A DNA stretch of 64,000 nt from Bactericera cockerelli (Eukaryota; Arthropoda; Insecta; Hemiptera; Triozidae), in the NCBI GenBank assembly GCA_024516035.1, contig CM044959.1, positions 36,049,876 to 36,113,875 on the forward strand. Reading direction: 5' to 3'. The translations under genes and the position numbers were made by a program. Each line of letters opens with the position of its first letter. The first letter of the stretch is position 1. This document shows positions 36,046 to 49,266 of the stretch, piece after piece. The notes beneath the pieces were generated by a model that was not told the origin of the DNA, ran no database searches, and saw nothing but the letters and a program-made list of their open reading frames with translations.

Positions 36046-37305
36046 TCTTAGAATTGGGAATTATTTTGGGTCCTGTGCCCCCCTAACTTATTCAGATCTT
36101 TTTTTTACGGGATTAGTCTTAGAAGTGGAATTATTTTGGGTCCCGTGCCCCCCTAACTTATTCAGATCTTTTTTTTTACGGGATTAGTCTTAGAAGTGGG
36201 AATTATTTTGGGCCCGTGCCCCCCTAACTTATTGAGATCTTCTTTTTAACGGGATTAGTTTTAGAATTGGGAATTATTTTGAGTCACGTGCCCCCCTAGC
36301 TTATTGAGATCTTTTTTTTTACGGGATTAGTCTTAGAATTGGAACTATTTTGGGTCCCGTGCCCCCCTAACTTATTCAGATCTTTTTTTTTACGGGATTT
36401 AGTCTTAGAAGTGGGAATTATTTTGGGTCCCGTGCCCCCCTAACTTATTCAGATCTTTTTTTTTACGGGATTAGTCTTAGAAGTGGGAATTATTTTGGGG
36501 CCCGTGCCCCCCTAACTTATTGAGATCTTCTTTTTAACGGATTAGTTTTTAGAATTGGAATTATTTTGAGTCACGTGCCCCCCTAGCTTATTGAGATCTT
36601 TTTTTTACGGGATTAGTCTTAGAATTGGGAACTATTTTGGGTCCCGTGCCCCCCTAACTTATTGAGATTTTTTTTACGGGATTAGTCTTAGAAGTGGGAA
36701 TTATTTTGGGTCCCGTGCCCCCCTAACTTATTCAGATCTTTTTTTTACTGGATTAGTCTTAGAAGTGGGAATTATTTTGGGGCCCGTGCCCCCCTAACTT
36801 ATTGAGATCTTTTTTTTTTACGGGATTAGTCTTAGAATTGGGAACTATTTTGGGTCCCGTGCCCCCCTAACTTATTGAGATCTTTTTTTTTTACGGGATT
36901 AGTCTTAGAATTGGGAATTATTTTGGGTCCCGTGCCCCCCTAACTTATTGAGATCTTTTTTTTTACTGGATTAGTCTTAGAAGTGGGAATTATTTTGGGG
37001 CCCGTGCCCCCCTAACTTATTGAGATCTTTTTTTACGGATTAGTCTTAGAATTGGGAACTATTTTGGGTCCCGTGCCCCCCTAACTTATTGAGATCTTTT
37101 TTTTTTTACGGATTAGTCTTAGAATTGGGAATTATTTTGGGTCCCGTGCCCCCCTAACTTATTGAGATCTTTTTTTTTTAACGGGATTAGTCTTAGAATT
37201 GGGCATTATTATAGGTCCCGTGCCCCCCTAACTTATTCAGATCCTTTTTTTTTACGGGATTAGTCTTAGAATTGGGAATTATTTTGGGGCCCGTGCCCCC
37301 CTAAC
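36046..37305. repeat. Minisatellite, 18 copies of a ~71-bp unit with higher-order pattern
   Basis: Each unit reads TCTTAGAATTGGGAATTATT, then TTGGGTCCCGTGCCCCCCTA, then ACTTATTGAGATC, a T run and ACGGGATTAG. Eighteen CCCCCCTAACTTATT-type cores are present. Variants repeat in order: AAGTGGG with TTCAG, AAGTGGG with GGGCCCG, TTTAGAATT with GAGTCACGTG and CCTAGCTT, then AATTGGGAACT. This four-unit block (about 284 bp) occurs twice at the left (about 36115-36685) and partly thereafter, which implies amplification in blocks. Confidence 0.92.
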
Positions 37306-37640
37306 TCATTTTTTATAGGGGTTATGTATAATGAAATTTGAGAAACACCGCTTACCGAAAAAATCTGGAGGGCACGTGCCCCCCGTGCCCCCCCCCCCCC
37401 CCCTATATCCGCGCATGAAGAAGAACCTTTCTAGAAAAAACTTGGATGAAAAAACTTATAATGAAATAAAATCACACTAATATGCCAGTACCAGCAAAAC
37501 CACGAGTTTGAATGACTCGGAGATATTAAAGTTAGAATTATTCGAAAAGACAAAAAATCTTGCATGGTTTCATAACAAAAAAATCTGAAAATAAAGTAAT
37601 AACACAGGTAATTACGAAAAAAAGAATGAAGAGAACTCAC

Positions 37641-37868
37641 ATGGACGGCCGGCTGACTGCCAATCTGTTGCGAGCTCTCGCGCTTCTCCGAGCTGAAGCT
37701 CGTCACCTCACTGGCCGGGCCGAGAGGCCGCCATTCACTTTGGATCCAAAGGAGGAGGCCGAGAGAACATGGCCGAGCGCTTCATTTCGTAGGACTTGGA
37801 GGCCGGGTCTAGCTGGGCGACACTCATTGTCGGCTCGAGGATCGGCAAGAGAGATTCGGTGGAGGATC
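37641..37868 (-). CDS. Linker exon of the spectrin/Ig gene
   Basis: Acceptor TGTTCTCCCTCAG and donor GTGAGTTC bound a GC-rich 228-bp exon. The first frame gives STESLLPILEPTMSVAQLD and SKSYEMKRSAMF. After frame changes it reads FGSKVNGGLSARPV and then SEVTSFSSEKRESSQQIGSQ with PAVH before the donor. The product is a disordered, Ser-rich linker similar in character to the one in 29929-30213, the next exon downstream. Two indels break the frame. The exon lies just downstream (in transcription order) of the degraded stretch at 41.6-57.6 kb. No domain is present. Confidence 0.68.
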
Positions 37869-40800
37869 CTGAGGGAGAACAGGGAAAAAAAATGTTTTGT
37901 TAAGGGTTTAAATCAATTTTACAAAGTCGTTTACATAAGTCATTACAGGCGACTTCGTAACCGGCCTAGCTAACTGACAAGATTTCTAAGGGTGTGAGAT
38001 TTCTATGGTACAATAGTTCTAAATAATGAACTATTGTAGCATGTAAGAATTTCTTATATGAAAGCAGCATGTAAGAATTTCTTATATGAAAGCAGCATGT
38101 AAGAATTTCTTATATGAAAGCAGCATGTAAGAATTTCTTATATGAAAGACCCCTAGAAATAGACTTGAAATCATTCAGCTAAATACTGCGGGACAGGATA
38201 AGCCAAGAATAGTTGTGTCAATATAATTATTCAAAATATTCAAAGGGACAGACTGAATATTATTTCTACTGACCCTGTCAGAGAACACAGGAAAATTCGG
38301 CGTAGCTTACACCACTACAACATTAATAAATTATTAGTACACTAGTATTACTAGCTAGATAAGGAATAGATAAAAATATACACAGAGAAAGTTTAGTTTT
38401 TTTTTATGTATTTTTTTATGCGTTGTATATTGGAATTCAAATCTAAGATCGGCAACATTTCAAATACCTTATTGTGGTTGAAAGTATTCCAATAAAATCA
38501 ACACTATGGAATCGTCGAAATGTGAAAAGAGATTCTGAACAAAATTAAAAAAAAAACACTTAACACTTCGTTAAGAAGTTGTTGGAACTATTCAATTTGA
38601 TTTTCTTTTTCTTCTAACACAAGAAAGATCGTTAAATCTAAAATTTCAATTTGTCGATATGGGGCAAAGAGTTTTACATGTTTGTTGACTTTTGTTTATT
38701 GAAGAAGTGAAATTTGAATGAACGGAACTTGACATTGTGTTGATGATTTTCGGTATTATTGAACAAGATCAGATTTTTTTGTGTTGGATCTAAATGGTAA
38801 AGTGGTTGTTGTTGTTGTAGTAAGCAGCTTGGCTACAGCTGGGGGGAGTGATGGTCTCCAGCCAACTTAAGTGGAAAAGTTGGCTCGTCCTGATCACATA
38901 TATCTATGTGCACTAAATCAGCGTGGCATCGTGAGAAACTTTATGAGCCATTAAACGGCCAGTCGAACTGTCCCATTGGTCTCCCATCAAATCCAAGGCC
39001 GTACCAGCATAATCGGCTAGTCAAGGTTCAAAGACTTTACATGGAAGAATTTCACGTACTTGAGAAGGTTGGTTCCTTCCTCAGACTGGTTGGTTGGGCA
39101 TGACGGAAGCGGCTCGGTTACTAGTGGAAAGTGGAGTTAGCGAAACCGTTATTAAGATTAATAACAATAGCATGAACAACAATAATTTTAGAACATCCCA
39201 ATCAATTCAACGGGGTATGGTAGATTTTAATTTCTTGAAAAATACTGAGTCAACTATAAATTCCGAATTGTTCACAAACTAAAATATTACTATAGTGACC
39301 TTGAAATGGAGTTCTGGAGAACAATTATTTCTAAAATAAAATACAGAAGAGACGAAATTCCTTTTCTGTCACTTTCCACTTAAAATAAAACCATCCCCCT
39401 GACCCTCTGAATGCAAATCACACAGCAACGAGCACATAGTAAAATTTAAAGAAATAGAGCACACACAGAGAAGCACGAAATAGGACAACGTATAAAAAGA
39501 TCATCTTACTTACGCTTAATTTACTTGCTAGAAAATCCAACGCACAAACTCGAACAATCCGAGCGTCTTTAGTTTCAATATCACACCAGCACTCGAAAAA
39601 TTTCGTGTCGAAAATAAAATTAAAAAGGAATTTAAATAATTCCTATCAAGCAAATAAATTTAATTATTTCGAAAATCTTAAAAAACTAAACTCTTGAAAC
39701 ATGAAAGTATGGTGCAAGATAAGCTGGGCGCATCTTGAGAGATTTAATTTCGTGGAGGAGGGAGGTGTGTGGTTATTTTGGGAACAGACACACAACAACA
39801 ATGTGGGGGCAACCGCTGAGACGTCAGGTAACGACGCTAACCACGGGGCAGGGTTTTCGAGACCTGCTATGGTCATGCAAATTGTGTTTGATGCGTTGAG
39901 AGTGCGCAACTGCGCAGGTACATCTTATTTTGTTATCTTGTGGTGTGATCAAAATAAAGATAATATATTCTTAGGAACTTTTGTTTTTTCAACTCAACAG
40001 TTGAATATAGACTCTAAATAATCTTGAATAGATAAATGAAAATTATTATTTGAACTAAAAATCTGGTGTGAAACCACACGACTTTCTTATTCCGCCGAAA
40101 ATAAGTCGAAAATCCGCCACTGGTGACTCAACGGTTAATAGATAACCAAAATTTAATGCCAAACTAATCAGCATCTCAAAATCATTAGGTTTGATATGTC
40201 ACAATCCCCATCTAGATTAATAATAAAAAAGTTAGTAAGAGCAGGTCCCTCCCAAAATACCCGTAAATTCTATAAATGAGGTCTACATACCAAATTTCTT
40301 GAGATGACTTGTTTACAGACATACAGACACAAAACAGACACGGACCAATGGCTGAAACTTTGGATTTAGGCTCTGGGCACCCTAAAACGTGTTTTGGCAC
40401 TGAAAACTGACTATCGAAAATTTTGTGTGATTCCATTACTTTCCTTTCTAAAGGATAAGGAAAGTACAATACGCTGTTTTATATATAACAACGGGTCTAA
40501 AAATGTGAACGTTGGTAATGCTTTTTCTTCATCTTTATTCTACAATGAATTTTTTATCATGTAGTTTTAAAAAAATTACTTCGTCTAGAAATAAAAGACC
40601 AGAGTCACGTTTAAAATTTCATTTCACAAAGTAGTGAAATATTGATTGTTCAACAAAACCAGTATACAAAGAAATAAATGAAGTTCAGGGATGAAAACTG
40701 TGACAGGACTACCCTCTTTCCCACCGAAATATTTTGAGGAAGACATTCTTAATTTGACACCTACATCGCACACCTCTTACACCTTGTTATTTCAAATGAT

Positions 40801-41590
40801 ATGACAAGGTGCCAGCAAATATTAAAAAACACAGAAAAAATAAATAAATGCATTGATGAAAATGTCGAGATGAAGTTTACAATGTTATTTTCATTTTTAA
40901 ACGTTATGAGCGTGTTATCTGATTTGCTTCAGAAATAAATTCAAGAGGAAAAAAAATATTTATAAAAAATTCAACACTTGGGTCCCTGCAGTGTCATTGA
41001 CCCCCCACATGTAACCCTTGGTTTGTGAAATTTTGATCGAGAACGGAAGACAAAGTCGAATATTTATGGACTGGGCTAGACAAATCCCCTCTATCAATAT
41101 GTGTCGATGTTGTTGTTTGAACGTTAGCAATTCAAGACATTCAATCATCCCCTCAAGATTTCGGGAGGGCTACAGCTTCAACCGAATCTGTCAAAGAAGA
41201 GTTGTACTGTCTAGGGTCTAGGCATTGTGGAAGGTAACCCACATGTAAACATGTTATTATGTACATTTTTTACAGTTGAATAGTACCTTCTAATAATGGA
41301 ATTTACCAGTCAATTTTGAACATAAACAATGGTTGATGATTGATACCAACTATACAAAAAAGAGATTTTATTATTACTGTACTCAATTACACTAGTCACC
41401 AATCACCAAACTCATGATCTATAAACAGAGAACAGACTAGCCAACCTTAACAAACAAAGCTAGCTCGCTGTTCAAGAAGGGTAATATAAAAAAGCCTTTT
41501 TAATAGCTATATAATATAAAAAAAGCCTACGTTCTCATGATGGTTGATCAATGATCATACATAGAAATACAACTCATGTTGGATAGACAC
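37869..41590. other. Intronic, no gene seen
   Basis: AT-rich sequence with one short tandem repeat (38038-38149). A tRNA-like T-arm (GGGTTTTCGAGACC near 39850) is isolated. The segment 40205-40480 is compositionally distinct and ends with TTCCTTTCTAAAGGATAAGG, possibly part of an unknown repeat. No coding exon was recognised. Confidence 0.45.
38038..38149. repeat. Short tandem repeat, 4 copies of 28 bp
   Basis: Four essentially identical head-to-tail copies of AGCATGTAAGAATTTCTTAT followed by ATGAAAGC. Confidence 0.93.
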
Positions 41591-41596
41591 CATCAC

Positions 41597-41631
<35 letters not shown>

Positions 41632-43584
41632 ACTGTAGCCAAGCGGTTCAACAAAAAACAACTGAGGGTTTTTATTACTATTGTACTCACTAGTCACCAC
41701 AAGCGCGCACTACACACTCGCGGCCCCCAAAATTCCAGCCAGCGGCCCCACTCCCCCCACAGGTAATTTGGGGCGCCGGGGAACCTGGATTGACGGCGCC
41801 GCTGGGAGATAAAAAAATCCTGGCCTGCACGGGCTCGGGGGGTTAAAACCACTTGACTGGGAATAAAGCCACAATATAATAAAAAAAGCACATTTTAAAA
41901 AAAACTATTAAAATATAGGGGTATTAAAAAAAGGGTCCGAAACAAAACCACATATTCTGGGGGCTATTTAGGGGGGGGGTTCAACTCTAAAAAGAAAGTG
42001 CGCAAATGCCTCCTAAGACACCCCCTTTTTAATTTTTTTTAAAAATCAAATTTTTTTTTTAGGGTTTCCCCCTATTGGGTTTTCGCAAAAATGGTAAAAA
42101 AAATCACTCCCCAATACAAAAAAAAAACCCCTTTTCTTTTGGCATAAAATTTAAAGGCTTCCAAAATTTCGGGGGGTCGGGGGGGCCCAGAGGGAAGAAA
42201 AACTTCTAACTTTTTAACTTCTTGAATTTTAATTTGGTTTTCACCTTTTAAAACAGTCATGTCACAAAAAAGGTCTGAAAAATTTTCCCCAAAATTTTAA
42301 CCAAAAGCTTAAAAATTAAATTGAAATTTTTTAAAACCGCAAATTTTAAAACCTAGCAACTACAAAAAAATTTTTTAAACAAAATTTTTCCCCCAATTCA
42401 TTTCACCAAAAAAAGAAAAATTTTAAATTTATCCCCTTACATCCATTGTCAAATAAAATTGGCTGAAAATTTTTTTTCTAAAATTGTATGCTATTCGTTT
42501 TTTTTTAACATCGGTTGTTCGCGAGGGGTTTTTTTTAACCCATTTAAGGAAATTCCTAAGGGTCTTTTTGGGGCAAGAATGGAACATATTTTCATATCCA
42601 GACTTTTAAGGTTTTTTAGATAACCCCAAAAAATAGTTCTATTTTTTTTTTGTTTGGTTTATCAGTTACGATTAGGGGGGGGCTTTTAGACCAAGGGGTT
42701 TCATTTTTAAAACGCCACCCCCTTGTTGGGGACCACAGGGCGAAAAAAAAAAGTTTCCCCTTTTATTGATCTAAAGGGCGGGGAACATTTGGGAAAAATT
42801 TCAGGAGGGGGTTTTTTGGGGTTTTTACAACCGGTTTTATTTACAAACGTAAATAAAAAAAAATATCTTTAAATTTTTTTTTTGTAAATGGCTTCCTTGG
42901 ATGGGGTTTTCCCCCACAATACATTTAACTTAAAAAACCCCTCAAGTTTGACTCGGAAATTTCGTAATTCCCCGGGCCTTTAAAACAAAAACAAATAACC
43001 TAACAAATTAGAAAACAAAAATTTTCATTCTGCTTAACTAAAATGAAAAATAAAAACATTAAAAAATTTCGAAATCTAATTGTTTTTTTAAAATATTTTT
43101 TAAACAAAATTTTAAAATTCCCTTTTTTTGGGGAAAAAATAACAATCACGCATGGTTCTTCAAATTTTACATGTATTTTTTGAAAATTTTGATCAAGAAA
43201 TACTATCGGATGATAAACTTTTTCTGGTTCACTCTTAAAAAAACAAAAAAAAGGGCTCCCCCCCCCCACCTAGGGTTTTTTTTTTTTGCCCCGGGGTTTT
43301 TTACCAAACGAAAGAAAGCGAAAAATGTCTCAAAATTTCCCCCCCCAAAACCTTTTTTTGCTTTGCCAGAAAAATTTTAAAAAATAAAAGGCCCCTTGCG
43401 TCCCAGTACGGCCCCCTTTTGAAATTTTTAAATTTAACCTTTTATGGGGGCCTTTGGGAAAACAGGGGGAAAGGGGATTTTTTTTGAAAAAAACAAGGGG
43501 AACCCGGGGTCAGGAAAAATTTTTTGTTAGACGGAAATTTTTGAGACCAATTTTAAACCCCCCTAAAAGGGTTTTTCAGGGGAC

Positions 43585-43728
43585 CGGGGCCGGGGGGTTT
43601 TACACACTGACCAAACGGGGAGAAGCCCCCTTTTTGGGGCCCAGAATTGTCTGCCCGCACAGTGTAAGCCCTTTTTCGCCCCGGGGCGGGGGGTATGCTC
43701 AGGGCCTTTCCTTTTCCGTTTTAGTCAC
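43585..43728 (-). CDS. Ig-domain fragment (F-G strands), in degraded sequence
   Basis: After acceptor TTATTTGTTCAG the minus strand reads VTKTEKE, then in other frames YTVRADN, and near the end ARLVSV-like sequence (PRLVSV). This is the layout of the last strands of an I-set domain (a YTVRADN F strand and a hydrophobic G strand). Homopolymer distortion breaks every frame. It is probably an exon of the spectrin/Ig gene lying between the 49.3-kb and 37.8-kb exons. The 3' boundary is approximate. Confidence 0.5.
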
Positions 43729-45249
43729 CTGAACAAATAATAAAGGTGGGGGTGGTAGCAGGGAAAGTTTTGAATCCCTAAGGTTCACTGAGGGGGGCCC
43801 CCACTTTAAGGAATATTCAAAACCCTTTAAATTTTTTTTTTAAAAAAACATCGGTTCCATCGCAAATTTTTTTAAAAAACGTCTCTAAAAACAAAATCAC
43901 TGAAAAAAAAAAAACTCACGCATCCCAAGGCCTGCAAACCCCCCTTTAGTTGAAACAAATTACTTCTTTCTTTTCCCCCTTTTTTTCCAAAACCAGGGGG
44001 GTTTTCCGGCATTGACTTGATAAAAGTTTTTTTTTTCCCGTTTTTTTCGGTCTAGACCCCCTCCCTTTCCAACCCCTCCTCTCTAGGATTCTAACAAAAA
44101 ATTATATCAAAATTTTATTTTCCTGGGTGGAAAAACTAAAAAAAACATTCTTTTTTTTTCATATTTAACAAAACCAAACAAAAATGTGTTTTAAAAAAAT
44201 TTAATAACGTATACATATCACAAGGGCAATAAGGGGGGCAAAAAAAAGTTTTATATTATTTCATTCTAAAATATAAAACCACCATAAATGAGCAAAAAAT
44301 TTTGGCCAAGCACTTTTTAAATCACAAAATTTTAACCTGCTTCTTTGGAAAAAACAAATTTTCAAAAAAAGACCAAAATACAAAACGCCAAAATTTGGTT
44401 GAGGACTTGGCAAACAAAAAAAAAATTAAAAAGACGTGGTAACCGTCATAAAATTTTCAATGAAAAAATTTTATATAAAGTGGCAATTTTTGGGGTAAAA
44501 AAAAAAATTGTTTAAAAGTTTGACTAAAGGAAAAAAGGTTAGGAAAAAAAAGCGGTTTTTTTTTGGGCTGTGAGGTGGTGGTTTCCCCGGGTTTCCCCTT
44601 GCTAAACTTAAGAGATTTTAATTTTTTAGAACACCCTTTTCCAAACCCCATAAAATTGTTTTTTTAAAAAAAAATAATCTCTTTTTTTTTGAATCCCCCA
44701 ATTCTTTTTAGGTCAATTATCCGAACTTTAAAATTACTATTAAAAGCTTGAGAAAAAAATTGCCCCCCTTTTGGTTCCACCCCTTAATCTTATCGATCGA
44801 GCTACTGCGGAGATTATTTTTCCCTTTTATTTATTCTCATTGAAAATTAATTTTCATCTGAAAAAAAAAAACAAACACAATATTCCTTTTTTTAAATTAG
44901 AAATTTAGGAATAAAAATGAATTTCGATCTTCTGAAATAATTCTGATTTCAGAGTAGATGAAAATGCAAAATTTATTGGGTTTTTGAAATCAGAAAGTTT
45001 AAGCTTTATTTTTTTTCCTCTTTTTATTTTTTTCACTTTTTCTGATTAACAAAAGACCCAAGAAGTACCATAAAACAATTTTAAGGAAAAGTCTTTAATT
45101 TTGGGGCTCACCCAATTTTTAAAAAATTTACCTCACAATTTTTACCCACTTCTTTTTGAAATCGATATTTTTGTAAACTTGATTTTTTAATATAACCTTT
45201 TGGGATTCCGCTTTAATTTTGAAAAAATTAAAATTAATTTGGAAAATTT

Positions 45250-47480
45250 TTTTCTTAATTTTTTTTTACTTTTTTCATTTTTTTTTACCGTGTTTTTTCT
45301 TTTTTAAAAATATAATTTTTTTTTTTAAAACCTTTTAGTTTTGGTAAATTCATTTTTGTTTTTTTTTTCCCTTTTTTTGGGTTTTATTTTTTAATTTTTT
45401 TTTTGGGGCATTTAATTTTGGTTTTTCTCAATTTTAAATTTTTTTTCCCAAATTTTTTACAAAAACAAAAAAAAAACTTCTTAATTTTATTTGAAAATTT
45501 AATTTTGGTTTTCAATTCCCTTAAATTTTTTATTCTACTTCGGGGAATTCTGTTTTTGGTTCCCCTTTAATTTTTAAATTTTGGGCTTTTTCTTTTTTGG
45601 TTTTTCTCAAAATTTTTTGTTTTTTTTGTAATTTTTTTAATTATGTAAATTTTAATTTTATTTTTACTTTTTTTTTTGGGGTTTTTTATTTTAAATTTGA
45701 GTTTTACTGATTTTTGTTTAACATTTCAATTTTGTTTTTCTCAATTTTTATTTATACTTCCCAATTTTAACAAAATTCAAAAGAAAAATTTTTAATTTTT
45801 TATTTTATTTCAAATTTTATTGTTTTTCCTTTTTTTATTCGTAATTTTTGATTTTGGTTTTTAATTTTGATTTGTAATTCTTTTTTGGTTTTTTTACCTT
45901 TTAATTTTTATTTTACTACGGGAATCCTTTTTTCATCAAAATTTAAAATTTAAAATTTTAATCTTTTTTTTTTTTCTAATTTTTACTTTTGACAAAATTT
46001 TAAAAAAAATTTTGTAAAATTCAAAAAGTAAAACTTTCCTTTTTTTGATTTTTACAATTAGGTTTTTTTTTTTTTTTTTTTTTTTCAATTTTTTTTTATT
46101 TATTTTAAAAATTTTTTTTAATTTTTTTTAATTTTTTAATTTTTTAAAATTTTTTTTAAAAATTTCTACTTCAATTTTTTGGGGTTTTGTTTTTTTTTTT
46201 TTTGAATTTTTTCGTAAAATTTTGGGGAATTTCCCCCACTTAATGAGTTTTACTTCCGTAATTTTTTCTTTTAAAACATCTTTAAAAAATTGACATTGAA
46301 TTTTTTTCCCCTTTTAAATTTTTATTTTTATTTTTTAATTTTTTGATAAAATTTTAAAAAAAGTAAAACTTTTTTTAAAATTTTTGTTTTGCTTTTTCCC
46401 CAATTTTTTTTTTTTTTAATTTTTTCCCCAATTTTTTTACTTCGTAAATTTTCGTTTTTGCTTTTTAATTTTGATTTAGACTTCCAATTTTGGGGCTTTT
46501 TAAAATTTTTTAATTTTACTCCAATTTTGTTTTAAAAATTTTTAAAAATTTCATTTTCTTTTTTGGTTCTTACTTTTTTTTTTTTTTTTTTTTAATTTTC
46601 TTCCTAAATTTTGTTTTTCCTACTTTTTGGGATTTGTTTTTTGGGGGTTTTAAAATTTTAATTTTGTTTTTACCTTCAATTTTTTTCTTCTTAAATTTTA
46701 TTTTTTTTTTTCCCTTGAATTTTTATTAAATTTCATTTTTTACTTCTTGAATTTTTTTTTTAAAATGTTCAATTAAGGTTTTTTTTACTTTTTAATTTTA
46801 ATTTTTTTTTCCCTTGAATTTCGTTTTTGCCTCTTAATTTTGATTTTTACTTCCAATTTTGGTTCTTATTGAATTTTTAAATTCTAAAACTTTGTTTAAA
46901 AATTTAATTTTTTAATTTCTACTTTGGGGTTTTGGGGTTCTTACTTCAAATTTTTGTTTTCCTTTTGAATTTTGATTTTTTATCAAATTTAAATTTTATA
47001 CATTTTTTTTTTTTGGGTTTTTCTTTTTTTTAAAATTTTTTACTTCTTGTTTTGGGAAAAAAATTTTAATAAAAACATTTTGGGGTTTTGGGAAAAAAAT
47101 TCAAAAAAAAAACATTCTTGTTTTTGGATTTTTTTGTTCAAAATTTTGGTTTTTTTTTTTTAATTTTTTTCAATTTTACTTCGTTTCGAGGTGCCCCCTT
47201 TAATTTTGTTCCCCGCACTTTCAATTTTTTGGTTTTCCTTTTTTAAATTTTGGGGTTTTAGGCTTCTTTTTTTTTTTTATTTTTAATTTTGATTTTTACA
47301 TTTTTTTTACATACAATTTCCGTTTTTCATTTTTTCAATTATTTTTTTTTACTTTGACCAACCTTAAAATTGAAGGAAAAAAAGTTTTAAATTTTAAAAT
47401 TTCCTTTTTAAATTTCGATTAAATTTCAATTTTTTGTTTACCCCAAAACAAAAAAATAAAAAAAATTTATGTTTTTTTTT
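45250..47480. repeat. T-rich, possibly tandem repetitive tract
   Basis: About 2.2 kb is over 70% T on the plus strand by eye. It repeatedly returns to AATTTTGATTTTTACTTC and close variants every 17-20 bases. This suggests a degraded short-period tandem repeat, blurred by homopolymer errors. The true unit cannot be read. Confidence 0.4.
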
Positions 47481-49266
47481 TTGTTTGGGTTTTTTAAAAT
47501 TTTTTGGTTTTCTTTTTAAAGAAGACTTTAAAAAAAATTAAACATGAAAATTTTAAAAAATAAAAAATATTTTAGTAGAAAATATCTGGAAAATTTTTGA
47601 CTCATTTTAACAAGTATAAAAAAATCTTTTCTCTTCCTTTTAACCCCACATTTTCAGTTCAAAGTATTCAACTTTTCGCTTTTTTATAAACGAATCTTTT
47701 TGGAACTTTTTTTTTTCCCTATTTGTACTTTTGAAAGGGAAAACGATACGTTATAAAATTTAAGATTTTTCATGGTGACACACTTCCTGGGGTTTCCCGG
47801 CTTCTTGGGTATTCCTTTAAACCATGATATATTTTTAAGGTCTTTTCAGACCCTTTTTTTCCCTTTTAAAAATTTTTTTTTTTTTAAATTTTTTATTGAA
47901 AAAAAGGGGTATAGTAAAATATGCCCCTCATTAAAATAAAAATAGAAAAAAAAATTACACTGAAAAAATTTTTCCCTTTTTTTAAAAGATGCATAAAAAT
48001 ACAAATAGTATCGATTTTTTGAAAAAAAGTAAATCGTTTTTTGTTTATTTCTTTAATTTTGCATGTAAAAAACACTCGGGGAAAAAATTACTCCGATAAG
48101 GGTTTTTTTAGAATCCTGCGCCTTTTCGAAATTTTGTACTTTAACCAAAACTCAGAGCCGATGATAATGGGAGATTTCCAAAAAAAAGGGGGCTGTGGGC
48201 CCCCGGTTCAAGTCCCCAATTTTGCCTTTTTATTTTTTGACCCCCCGATTGGGTGGACAACCTATGTCAGAAATTTCCCCCCCCCTCGTCAAAAACTCAT
48301 CCCAATTTCCCCAAAATTATTTTGACCCTCTGTCCCTTTGGGAAAGAGGTAAGCTTCAGAAAATTTTTATTAATAAATTTTTGAGTTAAAATTTTTTAAT
48401 TTTTAAAAAAAACCACTTAGTTTTTTTGCCTCAAAATTTTAAAACTTTGGCCAGTTTTTTGTGCCCCCGGGTTTTTTTTTTATAACCACTTGGCACACGG
48501 GGTAGTGAGGGCTCCATAAAATAAGTTGAAAATTTGGGGTTTAAAATGTTTTGCCCCGCTAAAAAAGGGTAAAATACCCTCCGGGGCCGAATTTACAACA
48601 AAAAACCCCAACTATTTTACTTACCTTTACTTTTTATTTCCACACCCAGCTACTCAGGGGTAACCCCCCCACCTGAATCCACCCGGGGAAACGACAGAAA
48701 GTCGCTTGGGGTTTCGGGTCGAAAACCAAAAGAGGGGCCTTCCTCACCAGGGGGAAAAATTTCCTTTGCTCCATGTTTCGGGGAGAAATGGGTTTCAAAA
48801 AAAACATCTCCGCTGGGAAAGGCGTTTTTTTGTACCGGGGCTTTTCCATTTTGGGGTTTACTGATATTTTTTTTTTCCTTTGGTTTTTTTTAAAAACGTT
48901 TTTTTGGGGGTTTTTCTGCTTTTTTATTTTACTTAAATTTTAAAAAATTTTGGGTTTTTTTAAATTTTTAAAATTTTTTGGGGGGGAAACTTTTATCTTA
49001 TTTTTGTTTAAAAAGACTGGCTAGAGTTTTATTTTTGTTCTAAAAAAAAAAAAATTTTTTTTTTTAAAAATTTTAAAAACGGGCTTTTTTTTCTCAATAA
49101 TTCAACGTGTTTTTTAACTATTCATAAAGTTTTAAAAGGGGTTGTTTGTGGGGGGTTGGGGGCCGGGGGTACGTGGTGTTTGTTTGTTTTATGAAAAAAA
49201 TTTTTTTTTTTTGGGGCCTTTTTTCCCCCTTTCCCCCACAGTAAGGGGAAAAATATTGGTACTCAC

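Larger units (their letters stand above)
35361..37425. mobile_element. TIR element with 8-bp TSD carrying a minisatellite
   Basis: CATGCGCGGATATAG at 35369-35383 is exactly inverted at 37403-37417. Both ends are flanked by AAGAAGAA (35361-35368 and 37418-37425), a perfect 8-bp duplication, although a purine-rich one. An 8-bp TSD is usual for hAT, P, Merlin and some MULE elements. The interior encodes no transposase. It holds a CA microsatellite, three diverged copies of a roughly 190-bp block that shares CACCCATCCATTT (near 35513, 35694, 35891), and the minisatellite at 36046-37305. G/C runs sit next to the right TIR. Confidence 0.78.
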
